This document shows positions 8,500-17,193 of a stretch of 64,000 nucleotides of DNA, piece by piece. Positions within the stretch are counted from its first letter, which is position 1; each line of letters starts with the position of its first letter. The notes below the pieces were generated by a model. The model did no database searches. It was not told the origin of the DNA and worked only from the letters and a program-made list of their open reading frames with translations. The stretch spans positions 1,054,001 to 1,118,000 of the forward strand of contig NZ_JANHLD010000001.1 in assembly GCF_028682455.1 (NCBI RefSeq), in the 5' to 3' direction. Source of the DNA: Pseudomonas putida. Its GTDB lineage: Bacteria > Pseudomonadota > Gammaproteobacteria > Pseudomonadales > Pseudomonadaceae. The translations under genes were made by a program, and so were the position numbers.

Positions 8500-9597
8500 T
8501 TACGAGAGGCTGGACAGGTAGTCTTCGAACCCAAATTCACGAACCACCTCGACTGTACCGTCGAGTTGTTTCACTACGATGGACGGCATTTTCAGGCCGT
8601 TGAACCAGTTTTTCTTGACCATGGTGTAGCCCGCTGCGTCAACAAACGACAGCCGATCGCCGATGGCCAGCGGACGATCAAATTGGTATTCGCCGAAAAT
8701 ATCGCCGGCAAGGCAGGACTTGCCGCACACCATGTAGGTGTGTTCGCCCGCGCTTGGCGCCAGCTTGGCGTTGAGGCGATAGATCAGCAGGTCGAGCATG
8801 TGGGCTTCGATGGAGCTGTCGACCACGGCCAGGTGCTTGCCGTTGTAGAGGGTGTCGAGCACGGTGACTTCCAGCGACGCGCTCTGGGTGATGGCCGCTT
8901 CGCCCGGCTCCAGGTAGACCTGTACGCCGTACTTTTCCGAGAATGCCTTGAGGCGCGCGCAGAAGGCGTCCAGGGCATAGTCTTCACCGGTGAAGTGGAT
9001 ACCACCGCCAAGACTCACCCACTCGACCTTGTGCAGCAGGTGGCCGAAGCGTTCCTCGATGGTGCACAGCATTTGGTCGAACAGGCCGAAGTCGCCGTTC
9101 TCGCAGTTGTTGTGGAACATGAAGCCGGAGATCTGCTCGATGACTTGCTCGACCTTGACCGGGTCCCATTCGCCAAGGCGGCTGAACGGGCGGGCCGGGT
9201 CGGCCAGCAGGTAGTCGGAGCTGCTGACTTGCGGGTTGACGCGCAAGCCGCGGACCTTGCCTTCGGACTGTTCGGCAAAGCGCTGCAGCTGGCCGATGGA
9301 GTTGAAGATGATCTTGTCGCAGTTCTCGAGCATCTCCTCGATCTCGTCGTCGGCCCAGGCCACGCTATAGGCGTGGGCTTCGCCGGCGAACTTCTGGCGA
9401 CCGAGCTTGAGCTCGTACAGCGACGAGGACGTGGTGCCGTCCATGTACTGCTCCATCAGGTCGAATACCGACCAGGTGGCGAAGCACTTGAGTGCCAGCA
9501 GGGCCTTGGCCCCGGACTGCTCGCGCACGTAGGCGATCTTCTCCATGTTGCGCAGCAGCTTGGTTTTGTCGATGAGGTAGTACGGCGTTTTGATCAT
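8500..9597 (-). CDS. nspC: Carboxynorspermidine decarboxylase
   Basis: 365 residues from the ATG at 9597 (GGAGG upstream); a longer reading to 9759 is open but has no family features. It is a PLP-dependent alanine-racemase-fold decarboxylase. The PLP lysine lies in KALLALKCFA near residue 32. Later motifs are GLRVNPQVSS, VSLGGGIHFT (phosphate-binding glycines), LEPGEAAI, and a CGKSCLAGDIFGEY segment carrying the catalytic Cys and Asp from the partner subunit. It removes CO2 from carboxyspermidine or carboxynorspermidine made by the downstream dehydrogenase. The gene is first in the two-gene operon. Confidence 0.93.
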   Translation of the reverse strand: MIKTPYYLIDKTKLLRNMEKIAYVREQSGAKALLALKCFATWSVFDLMEQYMDGTTSSSLYELKLGRQKFAGEAHAYSVAWADDEIEEMLENCDKIIFNSIGQLQRFAEQSEGKVRGLRVNPQVSSSDYLLADPARPFSRLGEWDPVKVEQVIEQISGFMFHNNCENGDFGLFDQMLCTIEERFGHLLHKVEWVSLGGGIHFTGEDYALDAFCARLKAFSEKYGVQVYLEPGEAAITQSASLEVTVLDTLYNGKHLAVVDSSIEAHMLDLLIYRLNAKLAPSAGEHTYMVCGKSCLAGDIFGEYQFDRPLAIGDRLSFVDAAGYTMVKKNWFNGLKMPSIVVKQLDGTVEVVREFGFEDYLSSLS

Positions 9598-9919
9598 TTC
9601 GAGGCCTCCGGCAAGGCCGGCCAAAAAAAGGACACGCATTGTGCCTTCACTTGGCCCGAATCGAAAGGTCAGAGAGCGGATTTCGTCTGGTGGGTGGGGG
9701 ATCGGCTTTTTCGACGGAGGGGAACTCGCGGATCCTGTGCAAGCAACTGTCTTGCTCAAATCCTGCGGGAGCGGGGCTTGCCCGTGATCGGCCGCATGGC
9801 GGCCGGATTCCAGGCAACTGCAGATTTGCTGGATGTATTGGCGTCATCGCTGGCAAGCCGGCTCCCACAGGTTTTGTGTAAACCAGTGGGAGCGGCGGTG
9901 CGACGTGCCCTGCGATGGC
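9598..9919. repeat. Gene-free spacer with a REP pair
   Basis: Roughly 9761-9880 carries two REP-related arms: GGGAGCGGGGCTTGCCCGTGA, then TCATCGCTGGCAAGCCGGCTCCCACAGG in opposite orientation. Between them is a short GGCCGCATGGCGGCC hairpin. The remainder (9598-9760) must contain the nspC promoter; no clear consensus boxes were recognised and no gene is supported. Confidence 0.7.
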
Positions 9920-11707
9920 TCAGTGCGAATGCCGCGGCATGCCACCCTCGCGGGCGATGATATTCATGTGCAGGGTCGCCGGTTCCAGGCAACCACCGGT
10001 AGACAGTTGGCCCACCAACTGGCGGTACAGCTCTTGCCACGGGGTTTGCGAGGGCTTGATGTTCGGCTGCCAGGCGGCACGCCGGCGGGCGACTTCTTCT
10101 TCGTCCACCAACAGGTCGACGCGCCGGGCATTGAGGTCGACGCGCAGCCGGTCGTTGGTCTGCAACAGGGCCAGGCCACCGCCTACCGCCGCTTCCGGCG
10201 ACATGTTGAGGATCGACGGGCTGGCCGAGGTGCCGCTCTGGCGGCCGTCGCCCAGGCAGGGCAGCGAGTCGATGCCGCGTTTGATCAGCGCCGCCGGTGG
10301 CGCCATGTTCACCACTTCCGCGCTGCCGGGGTAGCCGACGGTGCCCGCGCCACGAATGACCAGGATGCAGCGCTCATCGATATCCAGCGCCGGGTCGTCG
10401 ATACGCGCGTGGTAGTCCTCCGGGCCTTCGAAGACGATGGCCCGCGCCTCGAAGCTGTTCTCGGCCCCCGGCTCGGAGAGGTAGGTCTTGCGAAACGCAT
10501 CGCCTACCACCGACATCTTCATGATCGCACTGTCGAAGAAGTTGCCGCTGAGCACGATGAAACCGGCACGGTGCTTGAGCGGCGCCTCGAAGGGCAGGAT
10601 CACCTCGGCATTGCTGGTGACGGTATCGCGGACCACCTCGCCAATGGTCTTGCCACTGACCGTGGCGCAGTGGTCGCGCAGTTGCCCGGCCTTCTGCAGT
10701 TCGTGCATTACCGCAGGCACGCCGCCAGCACGGTGGAAGCCTTCGCCCAGGTACTTGCCGGCCGGCATGCAGTTGACCAGCAGCGGCACGTTCTCGCCGA
10801 CCCGCTGCCAGTCTTCCAGCGACAGTTCTATGCCCATGTGCCGGGCGATGGCGATCAGGTGCGGCGGGCAGTTGCTCGAAGCGCCCAGGGCCGAGGCCAC
10901 GGCGATGGCGTTCTCGAAGCTGTCGCGGGTCATGATGTGCGAGGGGCGGACATCCTGCAGTACCAGCTCGCAGATGCGCTTGCCGGTGGCATAGGCCATT
11001 TGCCCTCGTTCACGGTATGGCGCAGGAATACTGGCGCAGCCGGGCAGCGACATGCCCAGGGCCTCGGCCAGGGCATTCATCGACAGGGCGGTGCCCATCG
11101 TATTGCAGTGGCCCACCGACGGCGACGCCGCGGTGGTCATCTCCATGAACCCTTCGTAGTCGATTTCGCCGGCGGCCAGCAGGTTTCGGGCATGCCACAG
11201 CACGGTGCCCGAGCCGATCAGCTGGCCCTTGTGATGGCCGTCGAGCATCGGCCCACCGGACAGCACGATGGCCGGCAGGTCGGTGGTGGCGGCGGCCATC
11301 AGGCAGGCCGGGGTGGTTTTGTCGCAGCCGGTGGTGAGTACCACGCCATCGAGCGGGTAGCCGTGAAGGATCTCCACCAGGCCAAGGTAGGCCAGGTTGC
11401 GGTCCAGCGCTGCAGTGGGGCGGCGGCTCTGTTCGGCGATCGGGTGGACCGGGAACTCCATGGGAATGCCGCCGGCATCGCGGATCCCGGCCTTGACCCG
11501 CTGGGCCAGTTCGATGTGGTGGCGGTTGCAGGGAGTCAGGTCGCTGCCGGTCTGGGCAATGCCGATGATCGGTCGGCCCGATTGCAGTTCGTCGCGGGTC
11601 AGGCCGTAGTTCATGTAGCGCTCCACGTAGAGGGCGGTCATGTCGGCGTGGCTCGGATCGTCGAACCATTGTTGGCTGCGCAGGTGGCGTTTGGGCGTAT
11701 GGCTCAT
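9920..11707 (-). CDS. Sugar-acid dehydratase, IlvD/Edd family (arabinonate/xylonate type)
   Basis: 595 residues, the length of pentonate dehydratases rather than the longer EDD enzymes. It dehydrates an aldonate to a 2-keto-3-deoxy acid. The three cysteines that ligate the Fe-S cluster in L-arabinonate dehydratase are present: C60 (DLTPCNRHH), C128 (TTGCDKTTP, with D129 and K130) and C201 (SVGHCNTMGTA). The later IRGAGTVGYPGSAEVVNM and LPCLGDGRQSGTS segments are also typical of the sugar-acid branch. It is the distal gene of a three-gene minus-strand run after a transporter and a XylX-like dehydratase, which supports a pentonate substrate. The natural substrate (D-xylonate, L-arabinonate, D-arabinonate, or other) is not decidable here. 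Confidence 0.9.
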   Translation of the reverse strand: MSHTPKRHLRSQQWFDDPSHADMTALYVERYMNYGLTRDELQSGRPIIGIAQTGSDLTPCNRHHIELAQRVKAGIRDAGGIPMEFPVHPIAEQSRRPTAALDRNLAYLGLVEILHGYPLDGVVLTTGCDKTTPACLMAAATTDLPAIVLSGGPMLDGHHKGQLIGSGTVLWHARNLLAAGEIDYEGFMEMTTAASPSVGHCNTMGTALSMNALAEALGMSLPGCASIPAPYRERGQMAYATGKRICELVLQDVRPSHIMTRDSFENAIAVASALGASSNCPPHLIAIARHMGIELSLEDWQRVGENVPLLVNCMPAGKYLGEGFHRAGGVPAVMHELQKAGQLRDHCATVSGKTIGEVVRDTVTSNAEVILPFEAPLKHRAGFIVLSGNFFDSAIMKMSVVGDAFRKTYLSEPGAENSFEARAIVFEGPEDYHARIDDPALDIDERCILVIRGAGTVGYPGSAEVVNMAPPAALIKRGIDSLPCLGDGRQSGTSASPSILNMSPEAAVGGGLALLQTNDRLRVDLNARRVDLLVDEEEVARRRAAWQPNIKPSQTPWQELYRQLVGQLSTGGCLEPATLHMNIIAREGGMPRHSH

Positions 11708-11740
11708 GGATTGTCTCTCTTGTAGTTGAAGGGCGCAGCT

Positions 11741-13123
11741 TCAGCGTTGCCAGGCCGGGGCGCTGGCGCAGGGCTGAAGGTTGGCGCCACGGCCAACGGC
11801 GTCATTGAGGTCGGTCAGGTCGCGGCCACGGGTTTCGGTCGACAGCAGGGTGCCCAGCAGGGTCAGGCAGGCTAGCACCATTGTGTACAGCGCCAGTACC
11901 CAGTAGGCACCACCGGCCAGTCCGACCAGGAAAATCCCCAGGATCGGCGCCAGGCCCCCCGACAGCATGGCGCCGATTTCCCGCGCCAGGGCGACCCCGG
12001 AGTAGCGGTAGCGGTTGCCGAACAGTTCGGTGAAGTGTGCGCACTGGGCGCCGAGCATGCTGTTGGCGCCGAAGGCAAAGCCTCCGACCACGGCGATGCA
12101 TACCAGCAGCGGCTCGCCGCTGTCGATCATCCACCACGACGGGAATGCCCACAGTGCGCAGAACAGCGCCCCGCCCCGGTACACGGCCAGGCGCCCGAAG
12201 CGGTCCGACAGGGCCCCGAACAGCGGGGTGGTGAGGACGCTCAGGATACTCGCCGCCAGTACCGCATTGGTGCCGATGCTGGTGAGGTTGCCGCCGCCAT
12301 TGGTCAGGTGGCTGCTGGCAAAGCCGGTGAGAAAGGCGATGGACACCGTGGCATAGAGCGTCGAGCAGCCGGTTTCGGCCATGCGCATCAGGGTGGTGGC
12401 GGCCAGCGGCCGACGCGCATTGCGCAGCACTTCGCGCATCGGCGATTCGATCACATGCTGGCTCTGGCTGAGCTGCTGGAACACCGGGCTCTCCTTGAGC
12501 TTGAGGCGAATCCACACGGCCATGCCGATCAACACCACGCTGGCCAGGAAGGGCAGGCGCCAGCCCCAGTCCAGCAGTTGCTCGCGGGTGAGCGAGGCAT
12601 CCAGAACCCGGAAGGTAATGGTCGCCAGCGCCAGGCCGCTGAACACACCGATAAAGGGCAGGGCGGCGTAAAAGCCGCGACGTTCGCGCGGGGCCAGTTC
12701 GGCCATCAGGGTGGCCGCCCCGGTTTGCTCGGCGCCGGCGCCAAAGCCCTGCAGCAGGCGCAGCAGGACCAGCAGCACCGCACCCACCGGGCCGGTGGGT
12801 AGCAGGCCGATCAGGGTGGTGGCGGTGCCCATCAGGGCGATGGTCAGCAGCAGCACCAGCTTGCGGCCCTTGCGATCGCCCAGCGAGCCGAAGAACAGAC
12901 CGCCGAACGGCCGTGCCAGAAAGCCCGCGCCATAAGTGGCAAAGCTTGCCAGCAGCGCGCCGGTGGTACCCAGCGACGGGAAGAAGATGTGCCCGAAGAC
13001 CAGCGCCGAGGCCAGCCCGTAGATGGCGAAGTCGTAGTACTCCAGGGCACTGCCGATGGCACCGGTGTAGATCGCCCGGCGCAGTTGGCGCGGTTCGGGC
13101 GTGGGGGAGACCTTTGCGGTCAT
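11741..13123 (-). CDS. MHS-family MFS proton symporter (probable sugar-acid uptake)
   Basis: 460 residues, about 12 membrane helices. The metabolite:H+ symporter signature is clear: IGSALEYYDFAIYG in helix 1, RPFGGLFFGSLGDRKGRK between helices 2 and 3, and LQGFGAGAEQTGAATLMAELAPRERRGF. Family members import organic acids, shikimate, proline/betaine or dicarboxylates. Its position between the pentonate dehydratase and the XylX-like gene (33 and 48 bp gaps) suggests aldonate uptake. SD GCGAGG precedes the ATG. Confidence 0.88.
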   Translation of the reverse strand: MTAKVSPTPEPRQLRRAIYTGAIGSALEYYDFAIYGLASALVFGHIFFPSLGTTGALLASFATYGAGFLARPFGGLFFGSLGDRKGRKLVLLLTIALMGTATTLIGLLPTGPVGAVLLVLLRLLQGFGAGAEQTGAATLMAELAPRERRGFYAALPFIGVFSGLALATITFRVLDASLTREQLLDWGWRLPFLASVVLIGMAVWIRLKLKESPVFQQLSQSQHVIESPMREVLRNARRPLAATTLMRMAETGCSTLYATVSIAFLTGFASSHLTNGGGNLTSIGTNAVLAASILSVLTTPLFGALSDRFGRLAVYRGGALFCALWAFPSWWMIDSGEPLLVCIAVVGGFAFGANSMLGAQCAHFTELFGNRYRYSGVALAREIGAMLSGGLAPILGIFLVGLAGGAYWVLALYTMVLACLTLLGTLLSTETRGRDLTDLNDAVGRGANLQPCASAPAWQR

Positions 13124-13171
13124 ATCAAGCCTCGCTTTTATTGTTATGAGTGAGTCTCGTGAATACGGTCA

Positions 13172-14353
13172 TCAGTGTTGCAACAGGCCTCGCTCGGCCA
13201 GGTTGCGCATCAGCGCGCCGACCCCGAAGGTCCAGGGGGCGGCCTGGTCGCTGCCGGTGACCTGGTTGTGCAGGGCGCCCAGCAGCGGGCTGCCGATGCT
13301 CACCTGGTCGCCCGACTTGTGGGTGAAGCCTGCGCCTGGGAGGTCGCGGTCTTCGGTGGGGGCGAACAGGGTGCCAAGGAACAGCAGGAAGCCGTCGGGG
13401 TACTGGTGGTTGGCGTTGAGAGTCTGCTGCACGATGTCTTGCGGGTCGCGGCTGATCTGGTTCATCGAGCTGGTACCGGCCAGCACGAAGCCGTCGGCGC
13501 CTTGCACCTTGAGGTCGACCACGCACTGGCGTACCGCGTCGAGGTCGAAGCCTTCGTCGAACAGGCGGATGAATGGCCCGATGGCGCAGGAGGCGTTGTT
13601 GTCCTTGGCCTTGCTCAGCAGCAGGGCGCTGCGGCCCTCGAAGTCGCGCAGGTTGACGTCGTTGCCCAGGGTGGCGCCGTGGATGCGCCCGCGGCTGTCG
13701 ACCGCCAGCACCACTTCAGGCTCGGGATTGTTCCACTGCGAGCCTGGGTGCACGCCGATCAGGTTGCCAGTGCCTATCGCCGCCAGGATCGGCGCCTTGG
13801 TGAACACCTCGGCATCCGGGCCGATTCCCACTTCCAGGTACTGCGACCACATGCCTTGCTCGATCAGCAGGGCCTTGAGGGCCATGGCCTGGTCGGAGCC
13901 CGGCTTGACCGTGCGCAGATTGTCGCCGATCACGGCGCGCACAGTGGCACGTACCGCCTCGGCCCTGCTCGCGTCGCCACCGGCCTGCTCCTCGATCACC
14001 CGCTCGATCATGCTGGCGGCAAAGGTCACTCCAGCGGCCTTGATCACTTGCAGGTCGAGCGGCGCCAGTAGGTAGGGGCGTTCGGGGTTGGCATGGGGGC
14101 CGGTGTTGGCAAGCAGTGCCTCGACGCTGCACACGAAGGCGCCGGGCGTCGCCCGCAGCGCCTGCAATGGGTCGTCTTGCTCCAGCAGCTCGCTCAACGT
14201 GGCGAAGCGTTGCGACAGGTCGAACACGCCATCGGCGCGCAGCACGATGGGCGAGGGGCCGGCCACCTGCCCGGGCATCCAGGCGCGGCCGATCAGCGTG
14301 CCGGCAAGGCCGTCGCAGGGCAGGGTGTTTTCTGGGGTGAGGGTTAGCGGCAT
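13172..14353 (-). CDS. FAH-fold 2-keto-3-deoxy-pentonate dehydratase (XylX-like)
   Basis: 393 residues from the ATG at 14353. It belongs to the fumarylacetoacetate-hydrolase superfamily, in the long form found in Weimberg clusters. That form dehydrates 2-keto-3-deoxy-xylonate or -arabinonate to alpha-ketoglutarate semialdehyde. Metal-binding acidic residues appear in YLEVGIGPDAEVFTK, NNPEPEVVLAV (the E-x-E pair) and TLGNDVNLRD. It is the promoter-proximal gene of the minus-strand operon and diverges from the LysR regulator across a 115-bp region with an ATAAC-N5-GTTAT site. The semialdehyde product is the substrate of the dehydrogenase at 15525, which strongly supports the assignment. Confidence 0.85.
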   Translation of the reverse strand: MPLTLTPENTLPCDGLAGTLIGRAWMPGQVAGPSPIVLRADGVFDLSQRFATLSELLEQDDPLQALRATPGAFVCSVEALLANTGPHANPERPYLLAPLDLQVIKAAGVTFAASMIERVIEEQAGGDASRAEAVRATVRAVIGDNLRTVKPGSDQAMALKALLIEQGMWSQYLEVGIGPDAEVFTKAPILAAIGTGNLIGVHPGSQWNNPEPEVVLAVDSRGRIHGATLGNDVNLRDFEGRSALLLSKAKDNNASCAIGPFIRLFDEGFDLDAVRQCVVDLKVQGADGFVLAGTSSMNQISRDPQDIVQQTLNANHQYPDGFLLFLGTLFAPTEDRDLPGAGFTHKSGDQVSIGSPLLGALHNQVTGSDQAAPWTFGVGALMRNLAERGLLQH

Positions 14354-14433
14354 GGCAGGGCATCTCTGGGCTGTAGAAAGCTGCACGCTAGGTAAGAGTG
14401 GCGATAAACTCCAATGGCATATTCTCACCATCC

Positions 14434-14450
14434 GATAACAACAGGTTATT
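14434..14450. promoter_or_regulatory. Putative LysR operator, site 1
   Basis: GATAAC-AACAG-GTTATT, an ATAAC-N5-GTTAT inverted repeat (T-N11-A form) in the divergent promoter between the XylX-like gene and the LysR gene. The same arms recur at 15424-15440. Confidence 0.6.
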
Positions 14451-14468
14451 GCACTAAAGGCGGATTCC

Positions 14469-15428
14469 ATGACGGACCTTTCCTTCTCGCACTTCTGCAA
14501 CTGGCTCAAGTTCCGCCACCTGGTACTGATCGACACCCTCGGCCGCACGCGCAACATGCACCTGGCCGCACAGCAGATGAACCTCAGCCAGCCGGCCATC
14601 AGCAAGATGCTCAAGGAGATCGAGCACTTGCTCGGCTTTGCCCTGTTCGAACGCCAGCCGCGCAGCATGCCGCCGACGGCACTGGGTGAGCAGGTGGTGC
14701 GTTACGCCCAGGTGGCATTGAACGATGCGCGCAACTTCGTCGACCAGATCGGCAGCCTGCGCGAGGGCGGGCATGGGCATTTGAAGGTCGGCGGGATTTT
14801 CGCCGCCACCGCCGTGGCCTTGCCGGACGCCATCGTGCAGATCAAGCAGCGCTGGCCGCTGCTGTCGATAGAGGTGGTGGAGCAGACCAGCGACCACCTG
14901 ATGGCCATGCTCGATGAAAAGATCCTGCACCTGGCGGTGGCGCGTTTTACCGACGAAGCCCAGCGCCAGCGCTTCGACTTCCAGCCACTGGCCCCGGAGC
15001 CGTTCTGCTTTGTGGTCAATCACCACCACCCGCTGGCCGAAGTAGGGGCGGTCACCCTGCAGCAACTGCTCGAGTGGCCATGGATTCTCTACCCCAAGGG
15101 CACGCCGATCCGCGGGCGAATGGAGCGCGCCTTTGCCGAAGCCGGGGTGGCCGTGCCGCGCAACACCATCGACACCATTTCCATGCAGACCTTCCTCAAG
15201 GTGCTCCAGGGCGGGCCGATGATCGGCATGCTGCCCCAGGCCATGGTCGAGCCGCACTTGCACAGTGGCGTGTTGCGCACCCTCGAAACACCGCTGCACC
15301 TGGCACCGCAGGACTACGGCATTCTCACGCGCAAGGGTGAACCGCTGGTCGGTCCGGCACTGGAGTTCGCCGAGATCCTCATGGCCGACGCACGCAAGGC
15401 CCGAGAGCGGTTGGAGGCAACTCGATAA
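14469..15428 (+). CDS. LysR regulator of the pentonate cluster (GbpR/PcaQ-like)
   Basis: 319 residues. The N-terminal HTH has FRHLVLIDTLGRTRNMHLAAQQMNLSQ..ISKMLKEIE, in which the usual G-S-F-T-x-A-A is replaced by R-N-M-H-L-A-A. This is typical of the GbpR/PcaQ branch that controls sugar and aromatic-acid catabolism. The effector domain follows from about residue 95. It diverges from the XylX-like operon and is followed by the alpha-ketoglutarate semialdehyde dehydrogenase. Matching palindromes lie at both ends of the gene, one in its promoter and one overlapping its stop codon. It probably controls both arms and itself in response to a sugar acid or keto-acid. Confidence 0.9.
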   Translation: MTDLSFSHFCNWLKFRHLVLIDTLGRTRNMHLAAQQMNLSQPAISKMLKEIEHLLGFALFERQPRSMPPTALGEQVVRYAQVALNDARNFVDQIGSLREGGHGHLKVGGIFAATAVALPDAIVQIKQRWPLLSIEVVEQTSDHLMAMLDEKILHLAVARFTDEAQRQRFDFQPLAPEPFCFVVNHHHPLAEVGAVTLQQLLEWPWILYPKGTPIRGRMERAFAEAGVAVPRNTIDTISMQTFLKVLQGGPMIGMLPQAMVEPHLHSGVLRTLETPLHLAPQDYGILTRKGEPLVGPALEFAEILMADARKARERLEATR

Positions 15429-15440
15429 CGACTGGTTATC
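15424..15440. promoter_or_regulatory. Putative LysR operator, site 2
   Basis: GATAAC-GACTG-GTTATC, a perfect 6-bp inverted repeat overlapping the LysR stop codon and about 85 bp upstream of the semialdehyde dehydrogenase ATG. Arms match site 1 at 14434. Confidence 0.65.
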
Positions 15441-15524
15441 ACTCGATCCACAAATGCCATTGGGAAAGAATCGCTCGCCTGCCTAGATTAGCGACCAGTC
15501 TCATCACAGGTTTCAGGAGCGTTC

Positions 15525-17108
15525 ATGACTCAACATGCTGGCCACAACTTCATTGGCGGTGCGCGTAGCGCCGCTGGCCACCTGACCTTGCACAGCGTCG
15601 ATGCCAGCACCGGCGAGCCGTTGCCCATCGACTTCTACCAGGCCACCCCTGGCGAAGTGGATGCCGCTGCCCGCGCCGCAGCGGCTGCGTACCCTGCCTT
15701 CCGGGCCATGGCAGCGCAGCGTCGTGCCGAGTTCATCGAGGCAATCGCCAGTGAACTCGATGCACTGGGCGACGATTTTATCGCCACCGTCTGCCGCGAA
15801 ACCGCCTTGCCAAGCGCCCGTATCCTGGGTGAGCGGGCGCGTACCAGCGGCCAGCTGCGCCTGTTTGCGCAGGTGCTGCGCCGTGGCGACTTCTTTGCCG
15901 CGCGTATTGACCGCGCCCAGCCAGAGCGCCAGCCGCAGCCGCGCCTGGACATCCGCCAGTGCCGCCTGGGCCTGGGGCCAGTGGCCGTGTTCGGGGCGAG
16001 CAATTTCCCCCTGGCGTTCTCTACGGCCGGTGGCGACACCGCCGCCGCCCTGGCAGCCGGTTGCCCGGTAGTGTTCAAGGCCCACAGCGGCCACATGGCG
16101 ACCGCCGAGCAGGTGGCCGCCGCCATTGTGCGCGCCGCCGAACGCTGCGCGATGCCGGCCGGGGTGTTCAACATGATCTTCGGTGCAGGCGTAGGCGAAG
16201 CGCTGGTCAAGCACCCGGCGATCCAGGCCGTGGGCTTTACCGGGTCACTGAAGGGCGGCCGCGCCCTGTGCGACCTGGCCGCCGCCCGGCCGCAACCGAT
16301 TCCGGTGTTTGCCGAGATGAGCAGCATCAACCCGGTGATCGTCCTGCCCCAGGCCCTGCAAGCGCGCGGTGAGGTCATCGCCCGGGAACTGGCTGCCTCG
16401 GTGGTGATGGGCTGCGGGCAGTTCTGCACCAACCCGGGCCTGGTGCTGGGGGTGCGCTCGCAGGCGTTCAGCGCCTTCATCGAGCAACTGAAAGCGCAGA
16501 TCGCCGATCAGCCGGCCCAGACCATGCTCAACGCGGGTACCTTGCGCAGCTACAGCCACGGCGTTGCAGAGCTCAAGGCGCATCCTGGCATCCGCCACCT
16601 GGCAGGTGCCGACCAGCAGGGCAAGCAGGCCTGGCCGCAGGTGTTCCAGGCCGACGCCCGGTTGCTGCTGGAAGCCGACCCGCTGCTGCAGGAAGAAGTC
16701 TTTGGCCCGGCCACCGTGGTAGTGGAACTGGCCGACCACGGGCAACTGCTGCAAGCCCTGCAGGCGCTCGGCGGCCAGTTGACCACAACGCTTGTCGGCG
16801 AGCCGGACGAGCTGGGCGCGGCCGGCGAACTTGTCGCAGTGCTGGAGCACAAGGCCGGGCGCCTGTTGATCAACGGCTATCCGACCGGTGTCGAGGTGTG
16901 TGAGGCAATGGTGCATGGCGGCCCTTACCCGGCCACTTCCGACAGCCGTGGCACCTCGGTCGGCAGTCTGTCGATCGATCGCTTCCTGCGCCCGGTGTGT
17001 TACCAGAACTTCCCGCAATCGCTGCTGCCCCAGGCCCTGCAGGATGCCAACCCGCTGGGGCTGATGCGCCTGGTCGACGGCCAGCCAAGCCGCGAAGCGC
17101 TCCGTTAA
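15525..17108 (+). CDS. Alpha-ketoglutarate semialdehyde dehydrogenase
   Basis: 527 residues, the length of KGSADH. It oxidises 2,5-dioxopentanoate to alpha-ketoglutarate with NAD(P), the last step of the Weimberg and related pathways. Aldehyde dehydrogenase catalytic residues are all visible: N160 (FGASNFPLAF), K185 (VVFKAHSGH), E264 (VFAEMSSINP) and C301 (GQFCTNPG). The sequence MSSINPV and the C-terminal GVEVCEAMVHGGPYPATSD are hallmarks of the KGSADH subfamily. SD AGGAG is 8 bp upstream. It lies downstream of LysR and its second operator, and is followed by a strong hairpin before the MFS gene. Confidence 0.93.
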   Translation: MTQHAGHNFIGGARSAAGHLTLHSVDASTGEPLPIDFYQATPGEVDAAARAAAAAYPAFRAMAAQRRAEFIEAIASELDALGDDFIATVCRETALPSARILGERARTSGQLRLFAQVLRRGDFFAARIDRAQPERQPQPRLDIRQCRLGLGPVAVFGASNFPLAFSTAGGDTAAALAAGCPVVFKAHSGHMATAEQVAAAIVRAAERCAMPAGVFNMIFGAGVGEALVKHPAIQAVGFTGSLKGGRALCDLAAARPQPIPVFAEMSSINPVIVLPQALQARGEVIARELAASVVMGCGQFCTNPGLVLGVRSQAFSAFIEQLKAQIADQPAQTMLNAGTLRSYSHGVAELKAHPGIRHLAGADQQGKQAWPQVFQADARLLLEADPLLQEEVFGPATVVVELADHGQLLQALQALGGQLTTTLVGEPDELGAAGELVAVLEHKAGRLLINGYPTGVEVCEAMVHGGPYPATSDSRGTSVGSLSIDRFLRPVCYQNFPQSLLPQALQDANPLGLMRLVDGQPSREALR

Positions 17109-17117
17109 TTGCTGCAA

Positions 17118-17140
17118 CACCGGGCGCCTGGCGCCCGGTG
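17118..17140. other. Intercistronic hairpin
   Basis: CACCGGGCGC / GCGCCCGGTG, a perfect 10-bp stem with a CTG loop, directly after the semialdehyde dehydrogenase stop. There is no T-run, so it may attenuate transcription or stabilise the 3' end rather than terminate fully. An isolated ATAACAACA half-site resembling the LysR operator follows at 17150. Confidence 0.6.
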
Positions 17141-17193
17141 ACCCGATCCATAACAACAATCAGGCATGCTCGACATGCCCAGGGGTCACACCT

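Noticed and set aside
9833..11725. A 630-codon plus-strand open frame
   Set aside because: Opposite the sugar-acid dehydratase, which has all three Fe-S cysteines; no recognisable domain in the antisense frame.
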